A stretch of 22,055 nucleotides of DNA from an uncultured Bacillota bacterium (GCA_905208455.1 CAJLPK010000019.1:1-22055), one strand, 5' to 3'. Shown: positions 7,565 to 15,195, numbered from the stretch's first letter. The notes: a model not told the origin generated them from the letters alone. Numbers and translations are program-made.

Positions 7565-8400
7565 ACATTGTCATCGTGGGCCTGGGCGTCATCGGCGGCT
7601 CGTTTGCGCTGGCCTTAAAGCAGGCGGGATACGGGGACGTATACGGCGTGGATAGCGATGCACAGACGCTGGAAAAGGCGGCCGACATGGGGATCATCCG
7701 CAAAGGGTGCACGGAGGGGAAAGCGTTTTTCCCGAAGGCGGACCTCATCATCCTGGCAATCTATCCCACGCTGATCCGCGCGTTTGTGGAGCAAAACCAG
7801 GCGCTGTTCAAAAAAGGGTGCGTCGTCACGGATACCACCGGCATCAAGCGCCCGTTTATCCGTGAAATCACAGAGGCTCTGCCGGAGGGCGTGGATTTTG
7901 TGTTTGGCCATCCCATGGCAGGGCGCGAGAAAAAGGGCATTGATTTTGCCAGCGCAGAGGTGTTCAAGGGCGCCAACTACCTGATTACCCCGACAGAGCG
8001 CAACAAAGAGCACAGCTTAGCTTTGGTGGAATCGCTGGTAAAGCAGCTGGGGTTCAAGCGGGTGCGCCGCATCACGCCAGCGCTGCACGATGAGATGATT
8101 GGCTACACCTCTCAACTGCCGCACGCCATGGCGGTGGCGCTCATCAACAGCGACAAGGAGGGGCGGGATACCGGCAGCTTCATCGGGGACAGCTACCGGG
8201 ACTTGACGCGCATTGCCAACATCAACGAAGCCTTGTGGAGCGAATTGTTTTTGGGCAACAAGGAAAACCTGCTGGCAGCCATCGGCCGTTTTGAAGCGGA
8301 GCTGGATAAAATCAAAGACGCTGTGCAGGCGGACGACGCGGACGCGCTGCGCCGGATGTTTCAGGCATCCACCCGGCGGCGCGAGCGGCTGGACGGATAA
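7561..8400 (+). CDS. tyrA: Prephenate dehydrogenase
   Basis: Oxidatively decarboxylates prephenate to 4-hydroxyphenylpyruvate on the way to tyrosine, using NAD(P)+. The 279-residue protein opens with the Rossmann motif GLGVIGGS (7-14), then TDTTGIKRPF, the active-site GHPMAGREKKG, SQLPHAMAVAL and SYRDLTRIANINEALW. It has no ACT domain and no fused chorismate mutase, so a chorismate mutase must be encoded outside the window if tyrosine is made. ATG 7561 overlaps the aroQ stop as ATGA, with GGGAAGGG upstream. An upstream in-frame start at 7489 would add residues not seen in the family. It is the last gene of the operon and ends on a terminator. Confidence 0.95.
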   Translation: MNIVIVGLGVIGGSFALALKQAGYGDVYGVDSDAQTLEKAADMGIIRKGCTEGKAFFPKADLIILAIYPTLIRAFVEQNQALFKKGCVVTDTTGIKRPFIREITEALPEGVDFVFGHPMAGREKKGIDFASAEVFKGANYLITPTERNKEHSLALVESLVKQLGFKRVRRITPALHDEMIGYTSQLPHAMAVALINSDKEGRDTGSFIGDSYRDLTRIANINEALWSELFLGNKENLLAAIGRFEAELDKIKDAVQADDADALRRMFQASTRRRERLDG

Positions 8401-8422
8401 AAGGGCGCATGCGTCCTTTTTT
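8399..8422 (+). terminator. Intrinsic terminator of the aro operon
   Basis: A 9-bp stem AAAAGGGCG / CGTCCTTTT with one G-U pair and loop CATG runs into TTTTTT. It overlaps the last bases of the tyrA stop codon. Confidence 0.85.
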
Positions 8423-8425
8423 GCT

Positions 8426-8453
8426 TTGCCGGGCGCTGCAAACGCGGTATACT
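8426..8453 (+). promoter_or_regulatory. Possible promoter of the sirtuin gene
   Basis: TTGCCG (8426-8431), a 16-base spacer and TATACT (8448-8453) lie directly after the aro terminator and about 20 bases before the ribosome-binding site. The -35 matches only four of six consensus bases. Confidence 0.45.
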
Positions 8454-8474
8454 ACCGATGGGAGGCGGTATGTT

Positions 8475-9192
<718 letters not shown>

Positions 9193-9194
<2 letters not shown>

Positions 9195-9220
9195 AAAAGC
9201 GCCCAAGCGGGCGCTTTTTT
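9193..9220. terminator. Intrinsic terminator after the sirtuin gene, probably bidirectional
   Basis: A 12-bp perfect stem, AAAAAAGCGCCC with its complement, and loop AAGC give T-runs on both strands. It can therefore end transcription from the sirtuin and from the minus-strand remnant beyond it. Confidence 0.85.
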
Positions 9221-9566
9221 GCAGCCGTTCATGGCTCCCGCGCAGAGGCAAGCTGCGCTTGAAGATGCCTTGGGGCCACCCATGCAGGCCGGCAAACAGG
9301 ACAAGGATTTGGAAGGGGCTTTGCGCCTAGGCAAAAAAGAACCGGCGGCGGGCTTTCCCACAGGACAGTGCAAAGCGGTAGGCCGCGGAGACAAGGCCGG
9401 CCACCGCGCCGACGGCCATGGCCTGGAGGACAAAGCGGTAGCGGTATTTTTGCGAGAAAAGCGCGCGGAGCGGCTGGCGGGGCTTCCTGGTAAAATTGCC
9501 CTTTTTTGCAGAGATGTCAACGGGGCAGGATAGCGCGGCTATGCGCGGCAGCGCAGCGGGAGGCAT
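9221..9566 (-). pseudogene. Possible remnant of a ClC-type chloride channel N-terminus
   Basis: No intact gene is convincing in this 350-base stretch. On the minus strand one frame reads KYRYRFVLQAMAVGAVAGL followed by VSAAYRFALSCGKARR. This resembles the first transmembrane helix of ClC channels. It then meets TAG at 9329-9327. In the same frame beyond the stop, LPLRGSHERLQ weakly resembles the family's GSGIPQ selectivity segment. The reading ends in the terminator at 9193-9220. The only ATG (9566) has no ribosome-binding site and falls inside the terminator of the next gene. I read it as a decayed fragment; a chance hydrophobic frame is the alternative. Confidence 0.35.
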
Positions 9567-9567
9567 G

Positions 9568-9594
9568 AAAAAAGGAGCGGAGAGCCGCCCCTTT
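9568..9594 (-). terminator. Intrinsic terminator of the cytidylate-kinase-like gene
   Basis: On the minus strand AAAGGGGCGG, loop CTCT and CCGCTCCTTT form a 10-bp stem with one G-U pair, continuing into TTT. It lies 24 bases past the stop codon at 9618. Confidence 0.8.
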
Positions 9595-9617
9595 GGAAAA
9601 CGATGTTCGGGATGCCG

Positions 9618-10232
9618 TCAGGCGTTATGCCCCAGCTTTTTATCCACAAACGAAAGGATGAGATCGGTACAAGCTTCCAGGCCGATGCTGTCGCTGTATA
9701 CGGACAGGTCATAGTTTTCCGCACGGCCCCATTTTTTCTCCGAATAATAGCGGTAATAGGTGGCGCGCTGCTTGTCGATTTTATTGATCTCGTCGCCCGC
9801 TTTAACGGGGGAAAGGCCGTATTGCTCGGTGGCGCGCTTGATGCGGCTGGCCAGATCGGAATGGATAAAGACGTTGACGCAGTCCTTGCGGTCGCGCAAA
9901 ACATAATCGGCGCAGCGTCCCACAATCACGCAGCTACCCTCGTCCGCGACCTTACGGATGACGCTGGCCTGCGCCAAAAAAATCTTATCGTTCAAGGGCA
10001 GATCCTGCATGGCGGTGCTGCTGCCGAACAGGGAGAGGTTGTAAAACCAGTTGCTGTTGTGCTGTTCTCCGATGTTTTCAAACAGCTCGGCCTCGTAGCC
10101 GCTTTCCTTGGCGGCCATCTCGATGAGCGCACGGTCGTAAAACGGAACGCCCAGCTTTTCAGACAGCCGCTGCGCTACCAAGCGCCCGCCGCTGCCATAC
10201 TGCCTGGAAATGGTGATGATTGTTTTGCTCAT
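9618..10232 (-). CDS. Cytidylate kinase-like family protein
   Basis: A 204-residue P-loop protein of the family related to cytidylate kinase that is common in Firmicutes. The N-terminus reads MSKTIITISRQYGSGGRLVA, with a GSGG nucleotide loop at 13-16, followed by LGVPFYDRALIEMAA. VIVGRCADYVLRD and the Arg-rich SRIKRATEQYGLS segment follow. True CMP kinase activity is not established for this family, so a nucleotide or other phosphotransfer role is inference. The start is taken at 10232 because GAGGGA lies 10 bases upstream; an ATG at 10256 would add eight residues and lacks a ribosome-binding site. It is divergent from the MATE gene and has its own strong promoter. Confidence 0.85.
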   Translation of the reverse strand: MSKTIITISRQYGSGGRLVAQRLSEKLGVPFYDRALIEMAAKESGYEAELFENIGEQHNSNWFYNLSLFGSSTAMQDLPLNDKIFLAQASVIRKVADEGSCVIVGRCADYVLRDRKDCVNVFIHSDLASRIKRATEQYGLSPVKAGDEINKIDKQRATYYRYYSEKKWGRAENYDLSVYSDSIGLEACTDLILSFVDKKLGHNA

Positions 10233-10289
10233 GATGAGAGAATCCCTCGCTTTCATACGCCTGCACTTGCAAAGCTTTGCCCCGCTTTA

Positions 10290-10318
10290 TTTACATTATG
10301 AATCGTTTATGATAACAT
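10290..10318 (+). promoter_or_regulatory. Probable promoter of the MATE transporter, overlapping the divergent promoter
   Basis: TTTACA (10290-10295), a 17-base spacer and TAACAT (10313-10318) match five and four of six consensus bases. It occupies almost the same DNA as the minus-strand promoter, so RNA polymerase could hardly sit on both at once. It would make a leader of roughly 190 bases. Confidence 0.5.
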
Positions 10319-10323
10319 GTCAA
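10295..10323 (-). promoter_or_regulatory. Sigma-A promoter of the cytidylate-kinase-like gene
   Basis: On the minus strand TTGACA (10323-10318), a 17-base spacer and CATAAT (10300-10295) make a near-consensus promoter about 62 bases upstream of the start codon. Confidence 0.8.
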
Positions 10324-10359
10324 ATGACGACAATGGACAAAACTGCATAGAACCCCATG

Positions 10360-10440
10360 TTTGTATTGGAAATACAAACGGGCTGATTCAGACTCCCTCT
10401 GTCCTTGGGTTCCCAGGCGTACAGAGGGGTTTTATTCAAT
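10360..10440 (+). promoter_or_regulatory. Structured leader of the MATE gene; candidate guanidine-IV (mepA-type) riboswitch
   Basis: The first hairpin is TTTGTATT (10360-10367), loop GGA, AATACAAA (10371-10378), a perfect 8-bp stem. After GGGCTGATTCAG comes a second hairpin. TCCCTCTGT (10394-10402) pairs with ACAGAGGGG (10421-10429) and is followed by TTTTATT, as in a terminator. The loop of the first hairpin shows GGAA and the apex of the second shows TTCC (10410-10413), so a kissing interaction is possible. A small hairpin, a terminator hairpin and loop-loop pairing upstream of a MATE exporter match the general plan I recall for guanidine-IV riboswitches. I did not verify the consensus bases. 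A plain attenuator or a regulator-binding repeat is the alternative. Confidence 0.5.
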
Positions 10441-10512
10441 TTTATTTTGAAAGCGGCGGGCCTGGCAAGAGGCCCGGCGGCAAAATCGAAATGGGGATGG
10501 GGAGGAAAGAGA

Positions 10513-11925
10513 GTGGAGCAAACGAGAAAAGAGAATAAGATGGGGGTTATGCCGGTAGGCAAGCTGCTGATGAATATGTCGCTGCCCATCATGATTTCGA
10601 TGTTCGTACAGGCCTTGTACAATGTGGTGGACAGTATCTTTGTGGCGCAGATCGGCGAGCAGGCGCTGGCCGCGGTTTCGCTGGCGTTCCCGATACAGAC
10701 GCTGATGATTGCAGTGTCGGTGGGCACGGGCGTCGGCATCAACTCGCTTTTGAGCCGCCGGCTGGGCGAAAAGCGGTATGAGGACGCCAATGCAGCGGCG
10801 ACCAACGGCGTAGTTTTATGCGTGGTCAGCTCTTTGGTGTTTGCGCTGTTCGGCCTGTTTTTTGTGGAGATGTTCTTCCGCGCATTCACGGCGGATGAAA
10901 CCATCATCGAAATGGGCAAGCAGTATCTGGGCATTTGCACGGTCTTCAGCATCGGCGTATTCGTGCAGGTGGCGATGGAGCGCATTTTGCAGGCTACGGG
11001 CGTTACCATTTACAACATGCTGATGCAGGGCGCAGGCGCCATTACCAATATCATCCTGGACCCCATCTTTATTTTCGGCTGGTTTGGGATGCCGGCCATG
11101 GGCGTAGCGGGCGCGGCCGTCGCGACCGTGACGGGGCAGATCGTAGCCATGGCGCTGGGCATCTATTTCAACCACAAGAAAAACCACGAGGTATCCATGA
11201 GCTTTAAGGGATTCCGGCTCAATGGCCGCATCATCGGCGAAATTTATAAGGTGGGCGTGCCGTCCATCGTGATGCAGGCCATCGGCTCCGTGATGAATAT
11301 CGGCATGAATAAGATCCTGATGTCGTTTACGGCGGTGGCGGTCAACGTATTCGGCGTATACTTTAAGCTGCAAAGCTTTATCTTTATGCCGGTCTTTGGC
11401 CTGACAAACGGCATGATCCCCATTGTGGGCTACAATTTTGGCGCCAGAAAGCCCAAGCGCATCAGGGGCACCATCCGCTATGCCATCCTTTTTGCGCTGG
11501 CCATCATGGCGGTGGGCATGCTGCTGTTCCAGCTGTTCCCGCAGGTATTCCTCAAGATGTTCAACGCATCGCCGGATATGATGAGTATGGGCTGCATTGC
11601 GCTGCGCGCCATCAGCACAGGATTTTTGTTTGCTGCGGTGGGCATCGTGATGTCGGCGGTGTTCCAGGCAGTGGGCAACGGCGTGCTGAGCATGATCATG
11701 TCCATTGCGCGCCAGGTAGGCGTGCTGCTGCCGGTGGCGTACCTGTTTGCGCATACCATCGGGGTCAACGCCGTATGGTGGTCTTTCCCGATCGCTGAGG
11801 TCGCATCGTTTGCGATTTGCCTTATCATGTACCGGTTCGTAGAGCGTAAGTATTTCAAAAATCTGGAAAAGGGACAGGCGCCGGAAGAATTGGAGGGCCG
11901 GGAGCCCACAGAGCCGGCGGTATAA
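10513..11925 (+). CDS. MATE family multidrug/cation exporter
   Basis: A 470-residue inner-membrane antiporter of the multidrug and toxic compound extrusion family, with about 12 hydrophobic segments arranged as two six-helix halves. Each half starts with a typical block: SLPIMISMFVQALYNVVDSI and, in the second half, VPSIVMQAIGSVMNIGMNKI. GLTNGMIPIVGYNFGARK is also characteristic. Members use Na+ or H+ to expel cationic compounds; the substrate is not readable here. If the upstream leader is a guanidine riboswitch, guanidinium or related compounds would be the candidates. GTG 10513 is chosen because GGAGG lies 7 bases upstream; the frame is open for 36 codons before it, within the leader. Met46 and Met49 are weaker alternatives. 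exoA follows after 13 bases. Confidence 0.92.
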   Translation: MEQTRKENKMGVMPVGKLLMNMSLPIMISMFVQALYNVVDSIFVAQIGEQALAAVSLAFPIQTLMIAVSVGTGVGINSLLSRRLGEKRYEDANAAATNGVVLCVVSSLVFALFGLFFVEMFFRAFTADETIIEMGKQYLGICTVFSIGVFVQVAMERILQATGVTIYNMLMQGAGAITNIILDPIFIFGWFGMPAMGVAGAAVATVTGQIVAMALGIYFNHKKNHEVSMSFKGFRLNGRIIGEIYKVGVPSIVMQAIGSVMNIGMNKILMSFTAVAVNVFGVYFKLQSFIFMPVFGLTNGMIPIVGYNFGARKPKRIRGTIRYAILFALAIMAVGMLLFQLFPQVFLKMFNASPDMMSMGCIALRAISTGFLFAAVGIVMSAVFQAVGNGVLSMIMSIARQVGVLLPVAYLFAHTIGVNAVWWSFPIAEVASFAICLIMYRFVERKYFKNLEKGQAPEELEGREPTEPAV

Positions 11926-11938
11926 AAAGGAGGATGCG

Positions 11939-12697
11939 ATGCAAAAGCTGATTTCCTGGAACGTCAATGGGCTAAGAGCCTGCATGACCAAGGGGTTTTT
12001 GGAGTTTTTCCGCAATCAGCAGGCGGATGTATTCTGCATACAGGAGACCAAGATGCAGCAGGGGCAGGCGGAGGTGCCACTGGAAGGGTACCACCAGTAT
12101 TGGAACAGCGCGGAGAAAAAAGGGTATTCCGGCACGGCGGTTTTTTGCAAACAAGAGCCGCTCTCCGTTTCCTATGACCTGCATAAGCCGGCGCATACCG
12201 GCGAGGGGCGGGCCATTACGCTGGAGTTTGATGCCTATTACCTGGTAAACGTGTATGTGCCCAATGCGCAAAACGAATTGAAGCGCATCGAATACCGCAT
12301 GCAGTGGGAGGATGATTTCCGGGCCTATGTATCCATGCTGGATGAGAAAAAGCCGGTGGTCATCTGCGGGGATATGAATGTGGCGCATGAGGAGATCGAC
12401 CTGAAAAACCCCAAGACCAACCGCGGCAATGCCGGCTTTTCCGACCAGGAGCGCGGCAAGATGACGGAGCTGCTTTCGGCGGGCTTTGTCGATACATACC
12501 GCTATCTGTATCCTGATAAGGAGGGCGTATATTCCTGGTGGAGCTACCGCTTTCGCGCCAGGCAGAACAACGCGGGGTGGCGCATCGACTATTTTCTGAC
12601 CTCGGAGCGCTTAAAGGACAGCATAGAGGACAGCATCATCCATACCGAGCAGCTGGGCAGCGACCACTGCCCGGTGGAGCTGAGGCTGGATGTGTAA
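11939..12697 (+). CDS. exoA: Exodeoxyribonuclease III / AP endonuclease
   Basis: A 252-residue Mg2+-dependent DNA repair nuclease that cleaves at abasic sites and trims 3' ends. Family motifs are ISWNVNGLRA, CIQETKMQ with metal ligand Glu36, YSGTAVF, NVYVPNAQ, VICGDMNVAHEEIDLKNPK with the catalytic Asp and Asn, WSYRFRARQNNAGWRIDYFL, and the catalytic GSDHCPVEL at the end. AAAAGGAGG lies 5-6 bases before ATG 11939. It probably shares the MATE transcript (13-base gap, no promoter seen between) and ends on its own terminator. There is no evident functional link with the transporter. Confidence 0.96.
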   Translation: MQKLISWNVNGLRACMTKGFLEFFRNQQADVFCIQETKMQQGQAEVPLEGYHQYWNSAEKKGYSGTAVFCKQEPLSVSYDLHKPAHTGEGRAITLEFDAYYLVNVYVPNAQNELKRIEYRMQWEDDFRAYVSMLDEKKPVVICGDMNVAHEEIDLKNPKTNRGNAGFSDQERGKMTELLSAGFVDTYRYLYPDKEGVYSWWSYRFRARQNNAGWRIDYFLTSERLKDSIEDSIIHTEQLGSDHCPVELRLDV

Positions 12698-12720
12698 AAA
12701 AGGCCCAGGGGCCTTTTTTT
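12696..12720 (+). terminator. Intrinsic terminator after exoA
   Basis: A 10-bp stem AAAAAAGGCC / GGCCTTTTTT with loop CAGG and a run of seven Ts. It starts on the last base of the stop codon. Confidence 0.9.
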
Positions 12721-12780
12721 CTTAGGCTGAAAAAAAGCAGGCAAAATGCAAAATTTCCTCTAGCCTATTTGGCGAAAGTG

Positions 12781-12817
12781 TAGTATACTAGCACAGTAGT
12801 ACGCTAAAGCGTTAGTA
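12781..12817 (+). promoter_or_regulatory. Promoter -10 with phased TAGTA repeats upstream of the ABC importer
   Basis: TATACT (12784-12789) is a good -10, but no clear -35 lies at the right distance, which suggests an activated promoter. TAGTA occurs three times at exactly 16-base steps (12781, 12797, 12813). The first two 16-base units also share CTA and C at matching positions. TAGTATACTA (12781-12790) is a palindrome, and ACGCT-AA-AGCGT (12801-12812) is an inverted repeat. These could be operator sites or leader structure. Confidence 0.4.
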
Positions 12818-12834
12818 AGGGAGAGGATCAAGTG

Positions 12835-13692
12835 ATGAAAAAAACGACAAAAACACTGGGCCTGCTGATGGCGGTTTTGATGCTGGGCACGCTGCTGACG
12901 GGCTGTGGCAAAAAACAGGAAGCAACGGGCTATGTGGTATTGGAAGAGGACCTGGGCGCAGAGCAATACGGCATCGGGTTCCGCAAGACGGATGTGGCGC
13001 TGGGGCTGGAGGTGCAGGCACAGTTGGATGCCATGATCCAGGACGGCACGGCGGCAGAGATTTCCCAAAAATGGTTTGGGGAGGACATCCTGCTCAAGGA
13101 TGCGGACTATCTGGAGGAGAGCACCGCGGCGGCAGGCGACGATTCCCTGCAAAAGGTAAAGGACAAGGGCACCTTGATCCTGGGCTTGGACGACAGTTTC
13201 CCGCCGATGGGCTTCCGCGATGAAAATGACCAGGTGGTAGGCTTTGATATTGATTTGGCGACTGAGGTAGCCAAGCGCATGGGCGTAGAGCTGGTGGTGC
13301 AGCCCATCGACTGGGATTCCAAGGAGCTGGAGCTGGAGACCGGCCGTGTGGACTGCCTGTGGAACGGGCTGAGCATCACGGATGAGCGGCTGGCGGCCAT
13401 GTACTTTGCAAAGCCGTACATTGCCAACAAGCAGATTGTGATCGTGCCGGAGGGCTCTGAGATCAAGACGGTAGCCGATCTGAAAGGGAAACGGGTAGGA
13501 CTGCAAAAGGGCTCTTCCGCGCTGGATGCGCTCAATGCCAACCCGGTGTCCAAAGAGCTGTCTGAGCTGGTGGAGCTGGCGGACAATGTCACGGTATACT
13601 CCGAGCTGAAGGCTGGGCGCATTGATGCGTTTGTTGTCGACGAGGTGGTAGGCCGTTACCTGATCAGCAAGGATGCGGAGCAGGCAAAATAA
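12835..13692 (+). CDS. Amino-acid ABC transporter substrate-binding lipoprotein, circularly permuted
   Basis: A 285-residue extracellular solute-binding protein of the polar amino acid family (SBP_bac_3). Residues 1-23 are a lipoprotein signal with lipobox LTGC, anchoring at Cys24. The order of the rest is unusual. Residues 33-87 (YVVLEEDLGAEQYGIGFRK to KWFGEDILL) are the part that normally ends such proteins. A spacer (88-104) then leads into the usual N-terminal start, LQKVKDKGTLILGLDDSFPP (105-124), followed by GFDIDLATEVAKRMGVEL, NGLSITDERL and DLKGKRVGLQKGSS. The chain stops at GRIDAFVVDEVVGRYLIS, just where the moved segment would belong. The segment occurs once, so this looks like circular permutation and not duplication. 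ATG 12835 has GAGG 8 bases upstream; GTG 12832 is less likely. It is the first gene of a three-gene importer operon. Confidence 0.93.
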   Translation: MKKTTKTLGLLMAVLMLGTLLTGCGKKQEATGYVVLEEDLGAEQYGIGFRKTDVALGLEVQAQLDAMIQDGTAAEISQKWFGEDILLKDADYLEESTAAAGDDSLQKVKDKGTLILGLDDSFPPMGFRDENDQVVGFDIDLATEVAKRMGVELVVQPIDWDSKELELETGRVDCLWNGLSITDERLAAMYFAKPYIANKQIVIVPEGSEIKTVADLKGKRVGLQKGSSALDALNANPVSKELSELVELADNVTVYSELKAGRIDAFVVDEVVGRYLISKDAEQAK

Positions 13693-13721
13693 AATTGCCT
13701 GCACAAGGAAGAAAGACAAGC

Positions 13722-13757
13722 GGCAAAGTTTCCAGAGCCTTTCTGGAAACTTTTGCC
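13722..13757 (+). other. Strong intergenic hairpin between binding protein and permease
   Basis: GGCAAAGTTTCCAGA, loop GCCTT, TCTGGAAACTTTTGCC form a 15-bp stem with one bulged T. There is no long T-run after it. It may protect the 3' end of the binding-protein message or stop part of the transcription, raising receptor over permease as in many ABC operons. A smaller 7-bp hairpin, CAGGCAA / TTGCCTG (13681-13701), spans the stop codon. Confidence 0.65.
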
Positions 13758-13780
13758 TGTAAAGGAGTTTTGAACCGATC

Positions 13781-14437
13781 ATGAGTGCAGACTATCTGTT
13801 GCAGCTGTGCGGGAGCCTGGCGGGCGGGCTGAAATACACCGTGAGCCTGTTCTTTATCACAGTGTTGGTATCCATCCCGATTGGATTGCTGCTCAGCTTT
13901 ACGCGCGTGGGGCGCAGCCGGGTATTAAAGGGCGTGGTAGGCGCGTATGTATGGGTGATGCGCGGCACGCCGCTGCTCTTGCAGCTCTATTTCTTTTGCT
14001 ACGGCATCACGTTTTTGCCGGGCATCGGGGATTATTTGGTGATGGACCGGTTCCAGGCGGCCATTCTGGCCTTTATTCTGAACTATGCGGCCTATTTCTG
14101 CGAGATCTTCCGCGGCGGCATCCTGTCGGTGGACAAGGGGCAGTACGAGGCGGCCAAGGTGCTGGGCTATTCCAAATGGCAGACCACCACCAAGATCGTC
14201 ATTCCGCAGATGCTCAAGGTGTGCCTGCCGCCGGTGAGCAACGAGTGCATCACGCTGGTCAAGGATACGGCGCTGGTGACCGCCATCGGCGTGACGGAGA
14301 TTTTGTATTTTGCCAAGGCGTCGGTAAACCGTGACGTAAACGCCACGGCCTATTTGGTGGCGGCGGCATTCTATTTGCTGATGACCTACGGGCTGACCAA
14401 GCTGTTCCAGTATCTGGAAAAGAAATACAGCTATTGA
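13781..14437 (+). CDS. Amino-acid ABC transporter permease (HisM/GlnP family)
   Basis: A 218-residue inner-membrane subunit that forms the translocation path for a polar amino acid. It has about five hydrophobic segments. The start GSLAGGLKYTVSLFFITVLV is typical of the family, and VWVMRGTPLLLQLYF is the family signature. The cytoplasmic EAA loop (EIFRGGILSVDKGQYEAAKVLGY, split over about residues 107-130) docks the ATPase. AAAGGAG at 13761-13767 is 13 bases before ATG 13781, longer than usual. No second permease gene is seen, so it probably works as a homodimer with the ATPase at 14452. Confidence 0.94.
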   Translation: MSADYLLQLCGSLAGGLKYTVSLFFITVLVSIPIGLLLSFTRVGRSRVLKGVVGAYVWVMRGTPLLLQLYFFCYGITFLPGIGDYLVMDRFQAAILAFILNYAAYFCEIFRGGILSVDKGQYEAAKVLGYSKWQTTTKIVIPQMLKVCLPPVSNECITLVKDTALVTAIGVTEILYFAKASVNRDVNATAYLVAAAFYLLMTYGLTKLFQYLEKKYSY

Positions 14438-14451
14438 GGAGGGGAAACGCC

Positions 14452-15195
14452 ATGCGTATGATCGAGGTCAAGGGGCTGCAAAAGGCCTTTGGGAGCGAGC
14501 AGGTATTAAAGGACGTTTCCTTTACCGTAGAAAAAGGGGAAACGGTGGCGGTGATCGGGTATTCCGGCGCGGGCAAAAGCACGATGCTGCGCTGCTTGAT
14601 AGACCTGGAAAAGGCGGACGGCGGCGATGTGCTCATTGAAGGGGAGCCGCTGATCCAAAACGGCCGGTATGCAGACGATAAGACGGCACGGCGCATCTGC
14701 GGAAAGATGGGGATGGTGTTCCAAAGCTTTAACCTGTTTCCGCACATGACGGTGATGGGCAACCTCATCGGCGCGCCGGTGGCGGTGAAAAAAGAGGACA
14801 AGCAGCAGGCCATGGCGCGCGCCAGGGAAAAGCTGAAGCTGGTAGGCCTGGAGGATAAGGCGGACGCGCATCCCAGCGAGCTGTCCGGCGGGCAAAAGCA
14901 GCGCGTGGCCATTGCACGGGCGCTGATGATGGACCCGGATATGCTGCTGTTTGACGAGCCCACCTCGTCGCTGGACCCGCAGTTGACCGCCGAAGTGCTT
15001 TCTGTTATCAAGGAGCTGGCAAAGGGAAACATGACGATGATCATTGTGACCCATGAAATGGGCTTTGCCAGGGAAGTGGCGGACAAGGTGCTGTTTATGG
15101 GCCAAGGGCGCGTCATCGAGCAAGGCCCGCCGCAGGCGCTGTTTGGCAATCCCAAGGACCAGCGGGTCAAGGATTTCATCCAAAGTATTTTATAA
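14452..15195 (+). CDS. Amino-acid ABC transporter ATP-binding protein (GlnQ/HisP family)
   Basis: The 247-residue cytoplasmic ATPase of the importer. It has Walker A GYSGAGKST (36-44), Q-loop VFQSFNLFPH, signature LSGGQKQRVAIARAL (144-158), Walker B MLLFDEPTSSLDPQ and H-loop His201 in THEMGFA. It belongs to the polar amino acid branch. ATG 14452 is preceded by AGGAGGGG at a 7-base spacing; an in-frame TTG at 14434 overlaps the permease stop but has no ribosome-binding site. Substrate choice (glutamine, histidine, arginine, cystine or other) cannot be told from the sequence. It is the last gene of the operon. Confidence 0.95.
   Translation: MRMIEVKGLQKAFGSEQVLKDVSFTVEKGETVAVIGYSGAGKSTMLRCLIDLEKADGGDVLIEGEPLIQNGRYADDKTARRICGKMGMVFQSFNLFPHMTVMGNLIGAPVAVKKEDKQQAMARAREKLKLVGLEDKADAHPSELSGGQKQRVAIARALMMDPDMLLFDEPTSSLDPQLTAEVLSVIKELAKGNMTMIIVTHEMGFAREVADKVLFMGQGRVIEQGPPQALFGNPKDQRVKDFIQSIL

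Noticed and set aside
10816..12015. 399-codon minus-strand open frame opposite the MATE and exoA genes
   Set aside because: A His/Arg/Asp-rich shadow spanning two well-supported plus-strand genes.
12835..13692. Binding-protein gene as a fusion of two partial copies or a frameshifted gene
   Set aside because: The frame is open throughout, each conserved segment appears once, and a lipobox and normal length are present. Permutation is the simpler reading.
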